Positions 8,596 through 16,645 of a stretch of 37,330 nucleotides of DNA are shown piece by piece; the first letter of the stretch is position 1; each line of letters begins with the position of its first letter. The translations under genes and the position numbers were made by a program. Origin of the DNA: Neoroseomonas eburnea (lineage in GTDB: Bacteria > Pseudomonadota > Alphaproteobacteria > Acetobacterales > Acetobacteraceae); the NCBI RefSeq assembly GCF_018129005.1, contig NZ_JAAEDL010000037.1:1-37330 (forward strand), read 5' to 3'. The notes beneath the pieces are model-generated. The model was given only the letters and a program-made list of their open reading frames with translations. It did not search any database and was not told where the DNA came from.

Positions 8596-9579
8596 TCAGC
8601 CAGCCGCCCGGTACTGCTCGAGCAGCCTGCGCCCGTCGTCGCCTGCCCGCTGCACCCACTCATCCGCCATGGTGCGGCCGACCCGGGCGCAATCGTCGAG
8701 GAGCTGCTGCGAGGGCTGCGTCACCTGCATGCCGCGAGCAGCGAGCGTCGCCTCGGTCTCGCGCTGCGCAGCCTCGGAGAGCTCGTAGCCGCGTTGCTCC
8801 GCGCGCGCCGCGGCGGCGCGGATCGCTTCCTGCAGGTCGCGCGGCAGGCCTTCCAGCGCGCGGCGGGAGACGAAGACGGCGTTCTTCGTCATGGTGAAGC
8901 CGAGCGGAGTGAAGACGCGGGCATAGTCCCAGGCCTGGGTGTCGACGCCGGTGGCGGCCGAAGTGACCTGCGCCTGCACCACGCCGGTGGCGAAGGCCTG
9001 CGCGAGTTCCGCGCTCTGCACCAGCGTCGGCTGCGCGCCGATGAGCTGCGCGAAGCGGTTCGTCATCGGCGAGTAGGTGCGGAAGCGCGACCCGCGGAGC
9101 TGTTCGAGGCTGGTCACCACCTGCTGCGCGTAGAGCCCGGCCGCCGGCCAGGGCACCATGTAAAGCAGGCTCAGCCCCTGGCGGGCGAAGCGCGCCTCGA
9201 TGAACGGCTTCTGCAGGTCGGACAGGCGCTTGGCCTGCTGGAAATTGGTGACGAGCTGCGGCAGCGCGTCGGCGTCGAAGAGCGGGTCCTCGTTCGCGTA
9301 GGCGGTGAGCAGGATCTCGCCGAGCTGCACCTGGCCGGTCTGCACGCCGCGCTTGATCTCCGGCATGCGCAGCAGCGCGCCGTTGGAATGAAGCTGGATG
9401 GACAGTCGCCCATTCGCCGCCTGCTCGACTTCCTGGAGGAAGCTGCGGATGTTGCGTGTGTGCAGGTTGCCGTCGGCGTAGGCGGTGGCCATCTGCCAGC
9501 GCGTCTGGGCGCGGGCGGTGGCGGGGGCCAGGGCGGCGAGCCCGGCGGCGCCCAGCAGGGCGCGGCGATGGAGCGTCAT
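8596..9579 (-). CDS. dctP: TRAP transporter periplasmic binding protein, DctP type (distal copy)
   Basis: This 327-residue binding protein is the first gene of the TRAP operon. MTLHRRALLGAAGLAAL is a Tat-like signal ending in TARAQ, and the mature protein begins TRWQMATAYADGNLHTRN. It shares with its neighbour the block MPEIKRGVQTGQVQ and the arginine segment RGSRFRTYSPMTNRF. The start is supported by GGAGGGAGAGG upstream. Two binding proteins on one permease pair suggest two related ligands, or a diverged receptor or sensor role for one copy. Which of these applies cannot be read from the sequence. Confidence 0.92.
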   Translation of the reverse strand: MTLHRRALLGAAGLAALAPATARAQTRWQMATAYADGNLHTRNIRSFLQEVEQAANGRLSIQLHSNGALLRMPEIKRGVQTGQVQLGEILLTAYANEDPLFDADALPQLVTNFQQAKRLSDLQKPFIEARFARQGLSLLYMVPWPAAGLYAQQVVTSLEQLRGSRFRTYSPMTNRFAQLIGAQPTLVQSAELAQAFATGVVQAQVTSAATGVDTQAWDYARVFTPLGFTMTKNAVFVSRRALEGLPRDLQEAIRAAAARAEQRGYELSEAAQRETEATLAARGMQVTQPSQQLLDDCARVGRTMADEWVQRAGDDGRRLLEQYRAAG

Positions 9580-9603
9580 GGTGTAGTCGTCCTCTCCCTC
9601 CGC

Positions 9604-9621
9604 CGCGGCGCTCGCGCCGCG
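9604..9621. terminator. Short hairpin between the HicA-like gene and dctP
   Basis: CGCGGCG-CTCG-CGCCGCG is a 7-bp stem 55 bases after the HicA-like stop and 25 bases before the dctP start. It is a possible terminator or leader structure. There is no U-run. Confidence 0.35.
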
Positions 9622-9675
9622 ACGTCGGGAAAGGTTAGGCCAGGATTGCGCCGATCACGCAACCCGGCGCGGCGC

Positions 9676-9939
9676 TCATTCGGGGAAGGCGGCGGGATCG
9701 ACGCCGGCCTGGGTGAGGAATTGCCGGATCTCGACGACTTCGTCCTTCGACAGGCTGTGCCGCGAATCGTGGAAGGCGTGGGCGTGGCCGTTGAGCTTCA
9801 CGCCGACGCGGCCCGATCCCGTGTGGGCGAGTTCCGCGCCGAGTTCCTCGAACACCGCCTGGACTGCCTTCGGGTCGATATTGGCGCTGACCGGGTGGGC
9901 GAAGATGGCGTGGAGCACCTTGCGGTGGCGATGATTCAT
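9676..9939 (-). CDS. Orphan HicA-like (dsRBD-fold) small protein
   Basis: This 87-residue protein begins HRHRKVLHAIFAHPVSANID, with GAELAHTGSGRVGVKLNG in the middle and AFHDSRHSLSKDEVVEIRQFL near the end. This follows the alphaproteobacterial HicA-family pattern (HRKTL.AIF..P, G.GSRV, FHRPHP). HicA toxins are small mRNA-cleaving proteins with an essential histidine on a double-stranded-RNA-binding-like fold. Here the usual FHRPHP is FHDSRHS, so activity is uncertain. No HicB antitoxin gene is visible on either side, which argues for a solitary or repurposed member. AGGAAAGG precedes the ATG. The nearest gene downstream is dctP, 96 bases away; upstream is a repeat-rich gap. Confidence 0.55.
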   Translation of the reverse strand: MNHRHRKVLHAIFAHPVSANIDPKAVQAVFEELGAELAHTGSGRVGVKLNGHAHAFHDSRHSLSKDEVVEIRQFLTQAGVDPAAFPE

Positions 9940-10033
9940 GAGCGGGCCTTTCCTGCCGTGTCGCTTGTGGCGCCATTTTCCGCGCCTTCGCGCGCCATGC
10001 CTTGCGCCGGATCAAGTTCGCGGCCACTGCGTA

Positions 10034-10103
10034 CGCAGACCGCAGACCGCAGACCGCAGACCGCAGACCGCAGACCGCAGACCGCAGACCGCAGACCGCA
10101 GAC
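10034..10103. repeat. Tandem heptamer repeat, 10 copies of CGCAGAC
   Basis: Ten perfect head-to-tail copies of a 7-bp unit, with a further variant unit CGCAGGC. It lies about 95 bases upstream of the HicA-like start codon (minus strand), in a region without a gene. Perfect short tandem repeats of this kind change length by slipped-strand mispairing. It is not a CRISPR array because there are no spacers. Confidence 0.95.
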
Positions 10104-10108
10104 CGCAG

Positions 10109-10235
10109 GCGGCCCGAGGCCCTGCCTCGGGCCGGGAGCGCACGGCGCGACCGCGCCCGGCCGGACCGTCACCGCCGGCGCGACAGTGCATGGCGCGCAA
10201 GCCAAGCGCGCGGATGCGCGCGCCGGCGCCTGAGG
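10109..10235. repeat. 127-bp direct duplication, copy 1
   Basis: This block is repeated 141 bases away at 10250-10376 with 4 differences in 127 bases. Both copies contain GC-rich internal symmetry (for example GGCCCGAGGC/GCCTCGGGCC in this copy). No gene is supported here. Confidence 0.9.
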
Positions 10236-10249
10236 AGCGGGAAAAAAGC

Positions 10250-10376
10250 GCGGCCCGAGGCCCTGCCCCAGGCCGGGAGCGCACGGCGCGACCGCGCCCG
10301 GACGGACCGTCACCGCCGGCGCGACAGTTCATGGCGCGCAAGCCAAGCGCGCGGATGCGCGCGCCGGCGCCTGAGG
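10250..10376. repeat. 127-bp direct duplication, copy 2
   Basis: Second copy of the 10109-10235 block, separated from it by the 14-bp spacer 10236-10249 that contains an A-run. It ends 12 bases before the hairpin at the manC stop. The high identity points to a recent duplication. The entire 9940-10400 gap consists of this pair, the heptamer array and short flanks. Confidence 0.9.
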
Positions 10377-10388
10377 CACGAGATCGCT

Positions 10389-10415
10389 TATGGCCGGGCG
10401 TCATGCCCGGCCATA
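10389..10415. terminator. Perfect hairpin straddling the manC stop codon
   Basis: TATGGCCGGGC-GTCAT-GCCCGGCCATA is an 11-bp perfect stem. On the minus strand the last sense codons form one arm and the TGA stop lies in the loop. It probably ends or protects the manC transcript. No U-run follows. Confidence 0.6.
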
Positions 10416-11822
10416 GGTATCCTCGTAGCGAACGATGTCGTCCTCGCCGAGATACGAGCCCGACTGCACCTCGATCAGCACCAGCGGGATGATCCCCGGG
10501 TTCTCCATCCGGTGCACGCAACCGAGCGGGAGATAGACGCTCTCATTCTCGCGCAGCAGGATTTCCTCCGCATCGCGCCGCACGATCGCCGTGCCGGAAA
10601 CCACCACCCAATGCTCCGCACGGTGGAAGTGCTTCTGCAGGGACAGCTTCGCCCCGGGGCGCACCTGGATCTTCTTCACCTGGAAGCGGTCGCCCATGAT
10701 CAGGCCCTCATAGTGGCCCCAGGGCCGGTAGGCGCGGCGATGCTCGGTCGCTTCCTTGCGGCCCTTCGCCTTCAGCGCGTCCACCAGCTTCTTCACGTCC
10801 TGCGCGCGGTCGCGGTGCATCGCCAGCACCGCGTCGTCGGTCACCACCACCACGGCGTCGTCGAGGCCGACAATGCCGGTGACCATCCCCTCGCTGCGCA
10901 CGTAGCAGTTGCGCGACTCGACGATCTCGACCGGACCCTCGGCGGCATTGCCGGCGGCGTCCTTGGCGCTGATCTCCCACAACGCGGCCCAGGAGCCGAT
11001 GTCCGACCAGCCGATCGAGGCGGAGACCACGGCGGCATGCTGCGTCCGTTCCATCACCGCGTAGTCGATGCTGATGGACGGCGCGGCGGCGAAGGGCTCC
11101 GGCGCCAGGCGCACGAAGTCCATGTCCCGCTTCGCGCCCTCGACTGCGAGGCGGACCTTGTGCAGCAGCTCCGGCGCATGGCGTTCGAGTTCCGAGAGCA
11201 GCGTCGATGCGGTGGCGACGAACATCCCCGAATTCCACAGATGCCGGCCGCCGGCGACGAACTCCGCGGCCCGCGCCGCATCAGGCTTCTCGACGAAGCG
11301 TGCGATGGCGCGCACCCCCGCCAGGCCCGGCAGGTCGTCGCCGGCCTCGATGTAGCCGTAGCCGGTCTCGGGCGCGGTCGGCCGCATGCCGAAGGTGACG
11401 ATGCGCCCGGCGCGCGCGGCGGCCGCCGCCTGGCCGAGCGCGGCATGCAGCGCCGGCACGTCGGAGATCGCCGAATCGGCCGCCATGATCCACATGACCG
11501 TGCCCGGGTTCGCTTCCTCGGCGAGCAGCGCGGCGGCGGCGATGGCCGGCGCACTGTTGCGCCCGGCGGGCTCCAGCACGATGCGGGCATTGCGGCCGCG
11601 AAGCTGCTCGGCGACCAGGAAGCGGTGCGCCTCGTTGCACACCGCCATGGGCGGGAGGAAGCCGGCACCCTCCGCGCGCGCCGCGGTCTCGGCCAGCATC
11701 GGGCGATCGGAGGCCAGGGGCCAGAACTGCTTCGGATAGCCCTCGCGGGAGAGCGGCCAAAGCCGCGTGCCCGTGCCGCCGGACAGGATGACGGGAAGGA
11801 TGTCGGTGCTGGTCGCGGTCAT
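10401..11822 (-). CDS. manC: Mannose-1-phosphate guanylyltransferase / mannose-6-phosphate isomerase (ManC/CpsB type)
   Basis: This is a 473-residue bifunctional enzyme. The N-terminal nucleotidyltransferase makes GDP-mannose from mannose-1-phosphate and GTP, and the C-terminal cupin acts as a type II phosphomannose isomerase. The pyrophosphorylase signature LSGGTGTRLWPLSREGYPKQ is at 13-32. GYGYIEAGDDL and FVEKPD follow, with WNSGMF, and DYAVMERT before GWSDIGSW. The cupin metal region GAKLSLQKHFHRAEHWVVV is near residue 410. ATG 11822 (MTATSTD) fits the family; the longer open frame adds an arginine/proline-rich stretch that is not plausible. No other sugar or polysaccharide genes are nearby, so it likely supplies GDP-mannose to genes elsewhere. 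Confidence 0.95.
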   Translation of the reverse strand: MTATSTDILPVILSGGTGTRLWPLSREGYPKQFWPLASDRPMLAETAARAEGAGFLPPMAVCNEAHRFLVAEQLRGRNARIVLEPAGRNSAPAIAAAALLAEEANPGTVMWIMAADSAISDVPALHAALGQAAAAARAGRIVTFGMRPTAPETGYGYIEAGDDLPGLAGVRAIARFVEKPDAARAAEFVAGGRHLWNSGMFVATASTLLSELERHAPELLHKVRLAVEGAKRDMDFVRLAPEPFAAAPSISIDYAVMERTQHAAVVSASIGWSDIGSWAALWEISAKDAAGNAAEGPVEIVESRNCYVRSEGMVTGIVGLDDAVVVVTDDAVLAMHRDRAQDVKKLVDALKAKGRKEATEHRRAYRPWGHYEGLIMGDRFQVKKIQVRPGAKLSLQKHFHRAEHWVVVSGTAIVRRDAEEILLRENESVYLPLGCVHRMENPGIIPLVLIEVQSGSYLGEDDIVRYEDTYGRA

Positions 11823-11936
11823 GTTGCCCGAGGATCTGTCGCGGAATGAAACCGGACCATGCACAGCAATGGCGGCAAAGGGAAGGCGAGAGGGAGGGGA
11901 GGCGGCCAGGGGGGGGGGCCGCCCCCTGGACCCCCG

Positions 11937-11958
11937 CCGGGGGCGTGCGCGCCCCCGG
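11937..11958. other. GC-rich hairpin upstream of manC
   Basis: CCGGGGGCG-TGCG-CGCCCCCGG, a 9-bp perfect stem about 115 bases before the manC start. It lies in a 297-bp gap that also holds the tctA terminator. A C/G-run-rich block next to it (11908-11936) may be part of the same repeat-like element. Confidence 0.45.
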
Positions 11959-12045
11959 ACCCGCGGGGACTTCATCGGCGTCCTGAGGTGCCGGCCCGGG
12001 CCGCCTGGGGAATGGCGGTTGCCGGGCGGGTGTCTGCGGCGGACG

Positions 12046-12085
12046 GAAAAAGCAGAAGGCGGGCCCCTTTCGGAACCCGCCTTCC
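12046..12085 (-). terminator. Rho-independent terminator of the tctCBA operon
   Basis: On the minus strand a perfect 9-bp stem (GAAGGCGGG with CCCGCCTTC, 12055-12063 and 12076-12084) is followed by TGCTTTTTC. It begins about 35 bases after the tctA stop. It is the clearest intrinsic terminator in the window. Confidence 0.85.
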
Positions 12086-12119
12086 CAATTCGGCGCCAAC
12101 CGTCCGGCCGGCGCGCCGT

Positions 12120-13625
12120 TCAGCCGCCTTCCGCCAGCGCCGCGTCCTTGCCCTTGCGGACATTGGGCATGAGCATCGCGATCAGCGCGACGGCGGCGAT
12201 GCCGAGCATGACGGCGCTGATCGGGCGCTCGACGAACACCATCGGGTCGCCGCGGGACAGCAGCATGGCGCGGCGCAGGTGCTCCTCCATCATCGGGCCG
12301 AGCACGAAGCCGATCAGCATCGGCGCCGCCTCCAGCCGCAGCTTGGAGCAGAGATAGCCGAAGATGCCGAAGACCACCGTCTGGTAGACGTCGAACACGT
12401 TGTTCTGCAGCGAGTACACGCCGATCGCGCAGAACACCATGATCGAGGGGTACATGTAGCGGTAGGGCACCGCGAGCAGCTTCACCCACATGCCGATCAT
12501 CGGCAGGTTGATGACCAGCAGCATCAGGTTGCCGATCCACATGGAGGCGATCAGGCCCCAGAACAGGTCCGGCTGCGCTTCCACCATGCGCGGGCCCGGC
12601 TGGATGCCCTGGATGATCAGCGCGCCGACCATCAGCGCCATCACCGCATTGGCCGGAATGCCGAGCGTCAGCAGCGGGATGAAGGAGGTCTGCGACGCGG
12701 CGTTGTTCGCCGCCTCGGGGCCCGCCACGCCCTCGATCGCGCCGTTGCCGAACTCGTGCCGGCCCCTCGAGACCTTCCGCTCCATCATGTAGGAGCCGAA
12801 CGAGGACAGCGCCGCGCCACCGCCCGGCAGGATGCCGAGCAGCGAACCGACGGTCGTGCCGCGCAGCACGGCGGGCACGGCGCGGCGGAACTCCTCGCGC
12901 GTCATCATCAGGCTGCCGACCTTGCCCGACATGACCGACCGCGCCTCGGGGCGTTCGAGGTTGAGGATGATCTCGGCGATGCCGAACATGCCCATGGCGA
13001 TCGAGACGAAGCCGACGCCGTCCGACAGTTCCGGGATGCCGAAGGTGAAGCGCTGCTGGCCGGTCTGCACGTCGGTGCCGACCATGCCGAGGGAGACGCC
13101 GAACACCACCATGCCGATCGACTTCACCACCGAGCCCTGCGCGAGCACGGCGGAGATCACCAGGCCGAGCAGCATCAGCGAGAAGTAGTCCGCCGGCCCG
13201 AAGGACAGCGCCACCTGCGTCAGCAGCGGGCCGGAGGCCGCGACCAGGATGGTCGCCACCGAACCGGCGAAGAAGGACCCGAGCGCCGCGACCGTCAGCG
13301 CCGCGCCGGCGCGCCCGCGCCGGGCCATCTTGTAGCCCTCGAGTGTCGTGACGACCGAACTGACCTCACCCGGCAGGTTGAGCAGGATCGCCGTGGTGGA
13401 ACCGCCGTACTGCGCGCCATAGTAGATGCCGGCGAGCATGATGATCGCGGTGGTGGCGGGCTGGCCGAAGGTGATCGGCAGCAGCAGGGAGATCGTCGCC
13501 ACCGGGCCGATGCCCGGCAGCACGCCGATCGCCGTGCCGATGATGCAGCCGATGAAGCAAAAGAGCAGGTTGTTGAGCGTGAGCGCGACGGAGAAGCCGT
13601 GCGCGAGATTGGCGAAAAGATCCAT
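12120..13625 (-). CDS. tctA: Tripartite tricarboxylate transporter large permease TctA
   Basis: This 501-residue inner-membrane protein is the main transport subunit of a TTT-family secondary transporter (Na+-coupled uptake of di- or tricarboxylates). The family signature GCIIGTAIGVLPGIGPVATI lies near residues 27-46, and GIYYGAQYGGSTTAILLNLPGE at about 70. A second, inverted repeat carries GILPGGGAALSSFGSYMMER and FIPLLTLGIPANAVMALMVGA. It ends with the hydrophobic VMLGIAAVALIAMLMPN. It is the last gene of tctC-tctB-tctA, 18 bases after tctB, and is followed by an intrinsic terminator. Confidence 0.96.
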   Translation of the reverse strand: MDLFANLAHGFSVALTLNNLLFCFIGCIIGTAIGVLPGIGPVATISLLLPITFGQPATTAIIMLAGIYYGAQYGGSTTAILLNLPGEVSSVVTTLEGYKMARRGRAGAALTVAALGSFFAGSVATILVAASGPLLTQVALSFGPADYFSLMLLGLVISAVLAQGSVVKSIGMVVFGVSLGMVGTDVQTGQQRFTFGIPELSDGVGFVSIAMGMFGIAEIILNLERPEARSVMSGKVGSLMMTREEFRRAVPAVLRGTTVGSLLGILPGGGAALSSFGSYMMERKVSRGRHEFGNGAIEGVAGPEAANNAASQTSFIPLLTLGIPANAVMALMVGALIIQGIQPGPRMVEAQPDLFWGLIASMWIGNLMLLVINLPMIGMWVKLLAVPYRYMYPSIMVFCAIGVYSLQNNVFDVYQTVVFGIFGYLCSKLRLEAAPMLIGFVLGPMMEEHLRRAMLLSRGDPMVFVERPISAVMLGIAAVALIAMLMPNVRKGKDAALAEGG

Positions 13626-13643
13626 CGTTCCGGTTCCCCTGCC

Positions 13644-14240
13644 TCAGAACTGCGGCCAGACCGGCACGCGAATGTCGAGCTCGTAGATGAACACCGCCCA
13701 GCACAGCGCGCAGAGGAACACCACGAGTCCGGCCACACCTTTGGGCGTGTGCGTCTCATCGGCGAAGGCGGAGAGGATCACGGACAGGCCGATCGCGAGC
13801 ATCAGCCCCAGTGGCTCGAGGATCAGTCCGAACAGCGAGAAGGCCGCGCTGATCAGGAAGAGCGGTCGCCAGGACTTCACCACGCTGACCACCATGCAGC
13901 CCACGAAAAGCCCGATGCCGAGCGGGTTCCAACCCGCGGCGACCCAGCCGGACATCCCGGCGGCGGCCATGCCCGCCGCGACGCCGGCCACCGCGCCGGC
14001 AAGCAGGAAGCCGATCTCCGCGCCGGTCCACCGCTCGATCGGGTCCGGGCCGTTGACGAGGCCCAGCAACAGCACGATCACGCCGAGGCCGAGCAGCAGC
14101 CAGAAGGCGAGCATCGGCATGTAGCCCGGCCCCATGCGGCGGGCCGTGCCTAGCGTGTGGTCCGTGTTGAGCCACAGAGCGACCACGGCGAACCCGATCA
14201 GGAGCGCCGCGGAGATGAGGTCCTTGGTGTTCAGCTTCAT
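13644..14240 (-). CDS. tctB: Tripartite tricarboxylate transporter small membrane subunit TctB
   Basis: This 198-residue protein has four to five predicted membrane helices (LISAALLIGFAVVALWL, MLAFWLLLGLGVIVLLLGLV, a glycine/alanine-rich central helix, and GVAGLVVFLCALCWAVFIYE). TARRMGPGYMPMLAFWLL is the typical N-terminal TctB pattern (G.GFFP/GPGY.P). It partners TctA; its exact role in the family is not well defined. It lies between tctC (48 bases) and tctA (18 bases). Confidence 0.92.
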   Translation of the reverse strand: MKLNTKDLISAALLIGFAVVALWLNTDHTLGTARRMGPGYMPMLAFWLLLGLGVIVLLLGLVNGPDPIERWTGAEIGFLLAGAVAGVAAGMAAAGMSGWVAAGWNPLGIGLFVGCMVVSVVKSWRPLFLISAAFSLFGLILEPLGLMLAIGLSVILSAFADETHTPKGVAGLVVFLCALCWAVFIYELDIRVPVWPQF

Positions 14241-14288
14241 GCCTGTCCGTCCACCCCAGAAATCGAAGAAATAGAAATCGTCATCGAC

Positions 14289-15272
14289 TCAGTCCGCCGT
14301 CGCGCCGGCAGCCTGCACCAGCGGCGCCCACAGGGCCACCTCCCGCTGCACGAAATCCGCGTAACCTTCGGGCGTGAGGTCGCCCGGCGTGCCCCCGAGT
14401 TCCGCGAAGCGTGCGCGGACCTCCGGCAGGGCGACAAAGGCGCGCGTCTCGCGGTTCAGCCGGGCCACGATCGGTGCCGGCGTCCCCGCCGGGGCCGAGA
14501 GCCCGAACCATGAATCGCTGGCAAGGTCGAAGCCCTGTTCGCGGAAGGTCGGCACCTCCGGAAAAGCCGGGTGCCGCTGCGCGGAGGCAATCGCCACCGC
14601 AACGACCGAGCCCTGCCGGATATGCGCGACCGAGGAAGGCAGGCTGTCCGACATCATCGGCACCTGGCCCGCGATCACCGCCTGCATCGCCGGCCCCGCG
14701 CCGCGGAACGGAATGTGGTTGAGCTCGACCCCGAGCAACTGCCCCATCCGAACCACCATGAGGTGATTGGAGGAGCCGGCGCCCGAGGTCGCGACATCGA
14801 GCCCGCCCGGCCCGCGCGCCTTCGCCGCCGCGTCCTGCAGCGTGCGGATGCCCGCCCGCGGATTGGCCACCCAGACGGTCGGGTTGGAGACGACGAGGGC
14901 GATATGCGCGAAGTCGGATACGGCGTTGTAGCGAACCCGGTTGCGATAGACAGCCGGGCTGATGGCATGGCTGGCGATGTTGGACATCACCAGCGTGTAG
15001 CCGTCCGGCGCGGCGCGCGCGACCAGCTCGCTGCCCAGGGTGGCCCCGGCGCCGGCGCGGTTCTCGACGATGACGGACACGCCAAGGCGTTCCTGCAGCC
15101 CCGCCGCGACCAGACGCGCGACGAGGTCGGTCGTGCCGCCCGGTGCAAAGGGAACCACGAGCCGGATCGGCTGCGACGGCCATGCGGCCGCCTGCGCCCG
15201 AGCGCCGCGGCTTGCGATGCATGCAGGGATTGATCCGGCCAGCATGGTTCGCCGGCTGAGCGCCCAGGACAT
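14289..15272 (-). CDS. tctC: Tripartite tricarboxylate transporter periplasmic binding protein TctC (Bug family)
   Basis: This 327-residue periplasmic receptor starts MSWALSRRTMLAGS, a Tat-like signal ending in GARAQ. The Bug fold is clear: WPSQPIRLVVPFAPGGTTD, VENRAGAGATLGSE, PDGYTLVMSN, TSGAGSSNHL, ELNHIPFRGAGPAMQAVIAG and a C-terminal EVRARFAELGGTPGDLTPEGY. ATG 15272 follows GGGGAGG at good spacing. The 125-bp gap to the divergent amidohydrolase gene must hold the promoters of both. The pairing suggests that the transporter brings in the substrate of the neighbouring hydrolases. Confidence 0.95.
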   Translation of the reverse strand: MSWALSRRTMLAGSIPACIASRGARAQAAAWPSQPIRLVVPFAPGGTTDLVARLVAAGLQERLGVSVIVENRAGAGATLGSELVARAAPDGYTLVMSNIASHAISPAVYRNRVRYNAVSDFAHIALVVSNPTVWVANPRAGIRTLQDAAAKARGPGGLDVATSGAGSSNHLMVVRMGQLLGVELNHIPFRGAGPAMQAVIAGQVPMMSDSLPSSVAHIRQGSVVAVAIASAQRHPAFPEVPTFREQGFDLASDSWFGLSAPAGTPAPIVARLNRETRAFVALPEVRARFAELGGTPGDLTPEGYADFVQREVALWAPLVQAAGATAD

Positions 15273-15397
15273 TGTGCCTCCCCAGTTCCCGGTTCGCCCT
15301 ATCGCATGCGACCCTAAGCGCCGCAAGCCGCGTGCCTTGCCTCGCGGCCATCGACACCTATGCTTGTTGCACCGCATCCACGACCGGGACAGGAATC

Positions 15398-16573
15398 ATG
15401 CTCCCCAACGACCCGCAGCGCGCAATCCGCGAGGCCACCGAGGCCGTCGCGCCGCACCTGATCGAGATGCGCCGCGACATCCACCGCGTCCCCGAACTCG
15501 CCTTCCAGGAGGTCCGCACCGCGGGCATCGTGGCGGCGGAACTCGCGCGGCTCGGCATCCCGCACCGCACCGGCGTCGGCGTCACCGGCGTGGTCGGCGA
15601 GATCAAGGGCGGTCGCCCCGGGCCGACCCTTGCCATCCGCGCCGACATGGACGCCTTGCCGATCCATGAGGAGACAGGGATCGCCTACGCCTCGACCGTC
15701 GATGGCCAGATGCACGCCTGCGGCCACGACATCCACACCGCGACCCTGCTCGGCGTCGCCGCCGTTCTGAAGGATCTGGCGCCGCAGCTCGCCGGCACGG
15801 TCCGCCTCGTGTTCCAGCCGGCCGAGGAAGTCCTCGAAGGCGCCGCGGCGATGATCGCCGATGGCGCGGCGAAGGGCGTCGACATGGCGATCGGCTTCCA
15901 CAACCACCCGGACATGCCGGTCGGCAGCTTCGGCTTCGTGCGCGGCGCCTCGCTCGCCGCCTCGGACCGCTTCGACCTCGTCATCCGCGGCAGGTCGGGC
16001 CACGCTGCGCACCCCTATGCCGCCGTCGACCCCATCGTCGCCGCGGCGCATTTCGTCGCCCAGGCGCAGACGGTCGTGAGCCGGGAGATCAAGCCGCTGC
16101 ACCCGGCGGTCGTCACCGTCGGCATGTTCCAGGGCGGCACCACCTACAACATCATCCCCGAGCGCGTGCACCTGAAGGGCACCGTCCGCACCCTGCATGC
16201 CGACGCGCGCGACACCGCCGAGGCCGCGTTGCGGCGCCTGGCCGACGGGCTGCAGACCTCGATGCGCGTGACCTGCGAGATGACCTATGCCCGCAAGGTG
16301 CCGCCGCTGGTCAATGACGACCGCGTGCTGGAACCCGTGATCGCCGCGGTGCAGCGCCAGATCGGCGTGGCGCCGGAGGCGGGCGAGCCCTCCATGGGTG
16401 CCGAGGACTTCGCCGAATTCGCCGCCCATGCGCCGGCGTTCCAGCTGCGCATCGGCTCGGGCGCGCCGGGGCGCGACGACCGCCTGCACAACGCCTTCTA
16501 CCAGCCGGATGAGCGCTGCATCGCGCTCGGGGTGCAGGCGCTCTCGCGCGCGGCGCTCGATATCCTGTCGTGA
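15398..16573 (+). CDS. M20-family amidohydrolase (hippurate/N-acyl-amino-acid hydrolase type)
   Basis: This 391-residue cytoplasmic metal-dependent hydrolase cleaves N-acyl or similar amide bonds. The two-metal site is intact. The motifs are MRRDIHRVPELAFQE, then AIRADMDALPIHEETG, then MHACGHDIHTATLLG near 105-119. FQPAEEVLEGAAAMI follows, and later GFHNHPDMPVGSFGF. The dimerisation domain lies near 185-300 and includes GRSGHAAHPYAAVDPI and FQGGTTYNIIPE. SMGAEDFAEF near the end is also conserved. AGGA precedes ATG 15398. It is the first gene of a cluster with a creatininase-family and a ketopantoate-reductase-family gene, and is divergent from tctCBA. The natural substrate is unknown. Confidence 0.93.
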   Translation: MLPNDPQRAIREATEAVAPHLIEMRRDIHRVPELAFQEVRTAGIVAAELARLGIPHRTGVGVTGVVGEIKGGRPGPTLAIRADMDALPIHEETGIAYASTVDGQMHACGHDIHTATLLGVAAVLKDLAPQLAGTVRLVFQPAEEVLEGAAAMIADGAAKGVDMAIGFHNHPDMPVGSFGFVRGASLAASDRFDLVIRGRSGHAAHPYAAVDPIVAAAHFVAQAQTVVSREIKPLHPAVVTVGMFQGGTTYNIIPERVHLKGTVRTLHADARDTAEAALRRLADGLQTSMRVTCEMTYARKVPPLVNDDRVLEPVIAAVQRQIGVAPEAGEPSMGAEDFAEFAAHAPAFQLRIGSGAPGRDDRLHNAFYQPDERCIALGVQALSRAALDILS

Positions 16574-16645
16574 CGGAAGCCGGGGGGAACAGGGAACCTC
16601 TCCTCCCGGACGGGCATTCCTCGGCACTTGGGGGGCGGACCTCGG

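Noticed and set aside
10034..10103. CRISPR array
   Set aside because: Units are 7 bp, head-to-tail with no spacers, and no cas gene is nearby.
10002..11849. 615-residue plus-strand open frame over manC and the repeat region
   Set aside because: It is antisense to the clear manC gene, and its sequence is a run of R/H/D/G typical of a shadow frame in GC-rich DNA. Its front is only translated repeat.
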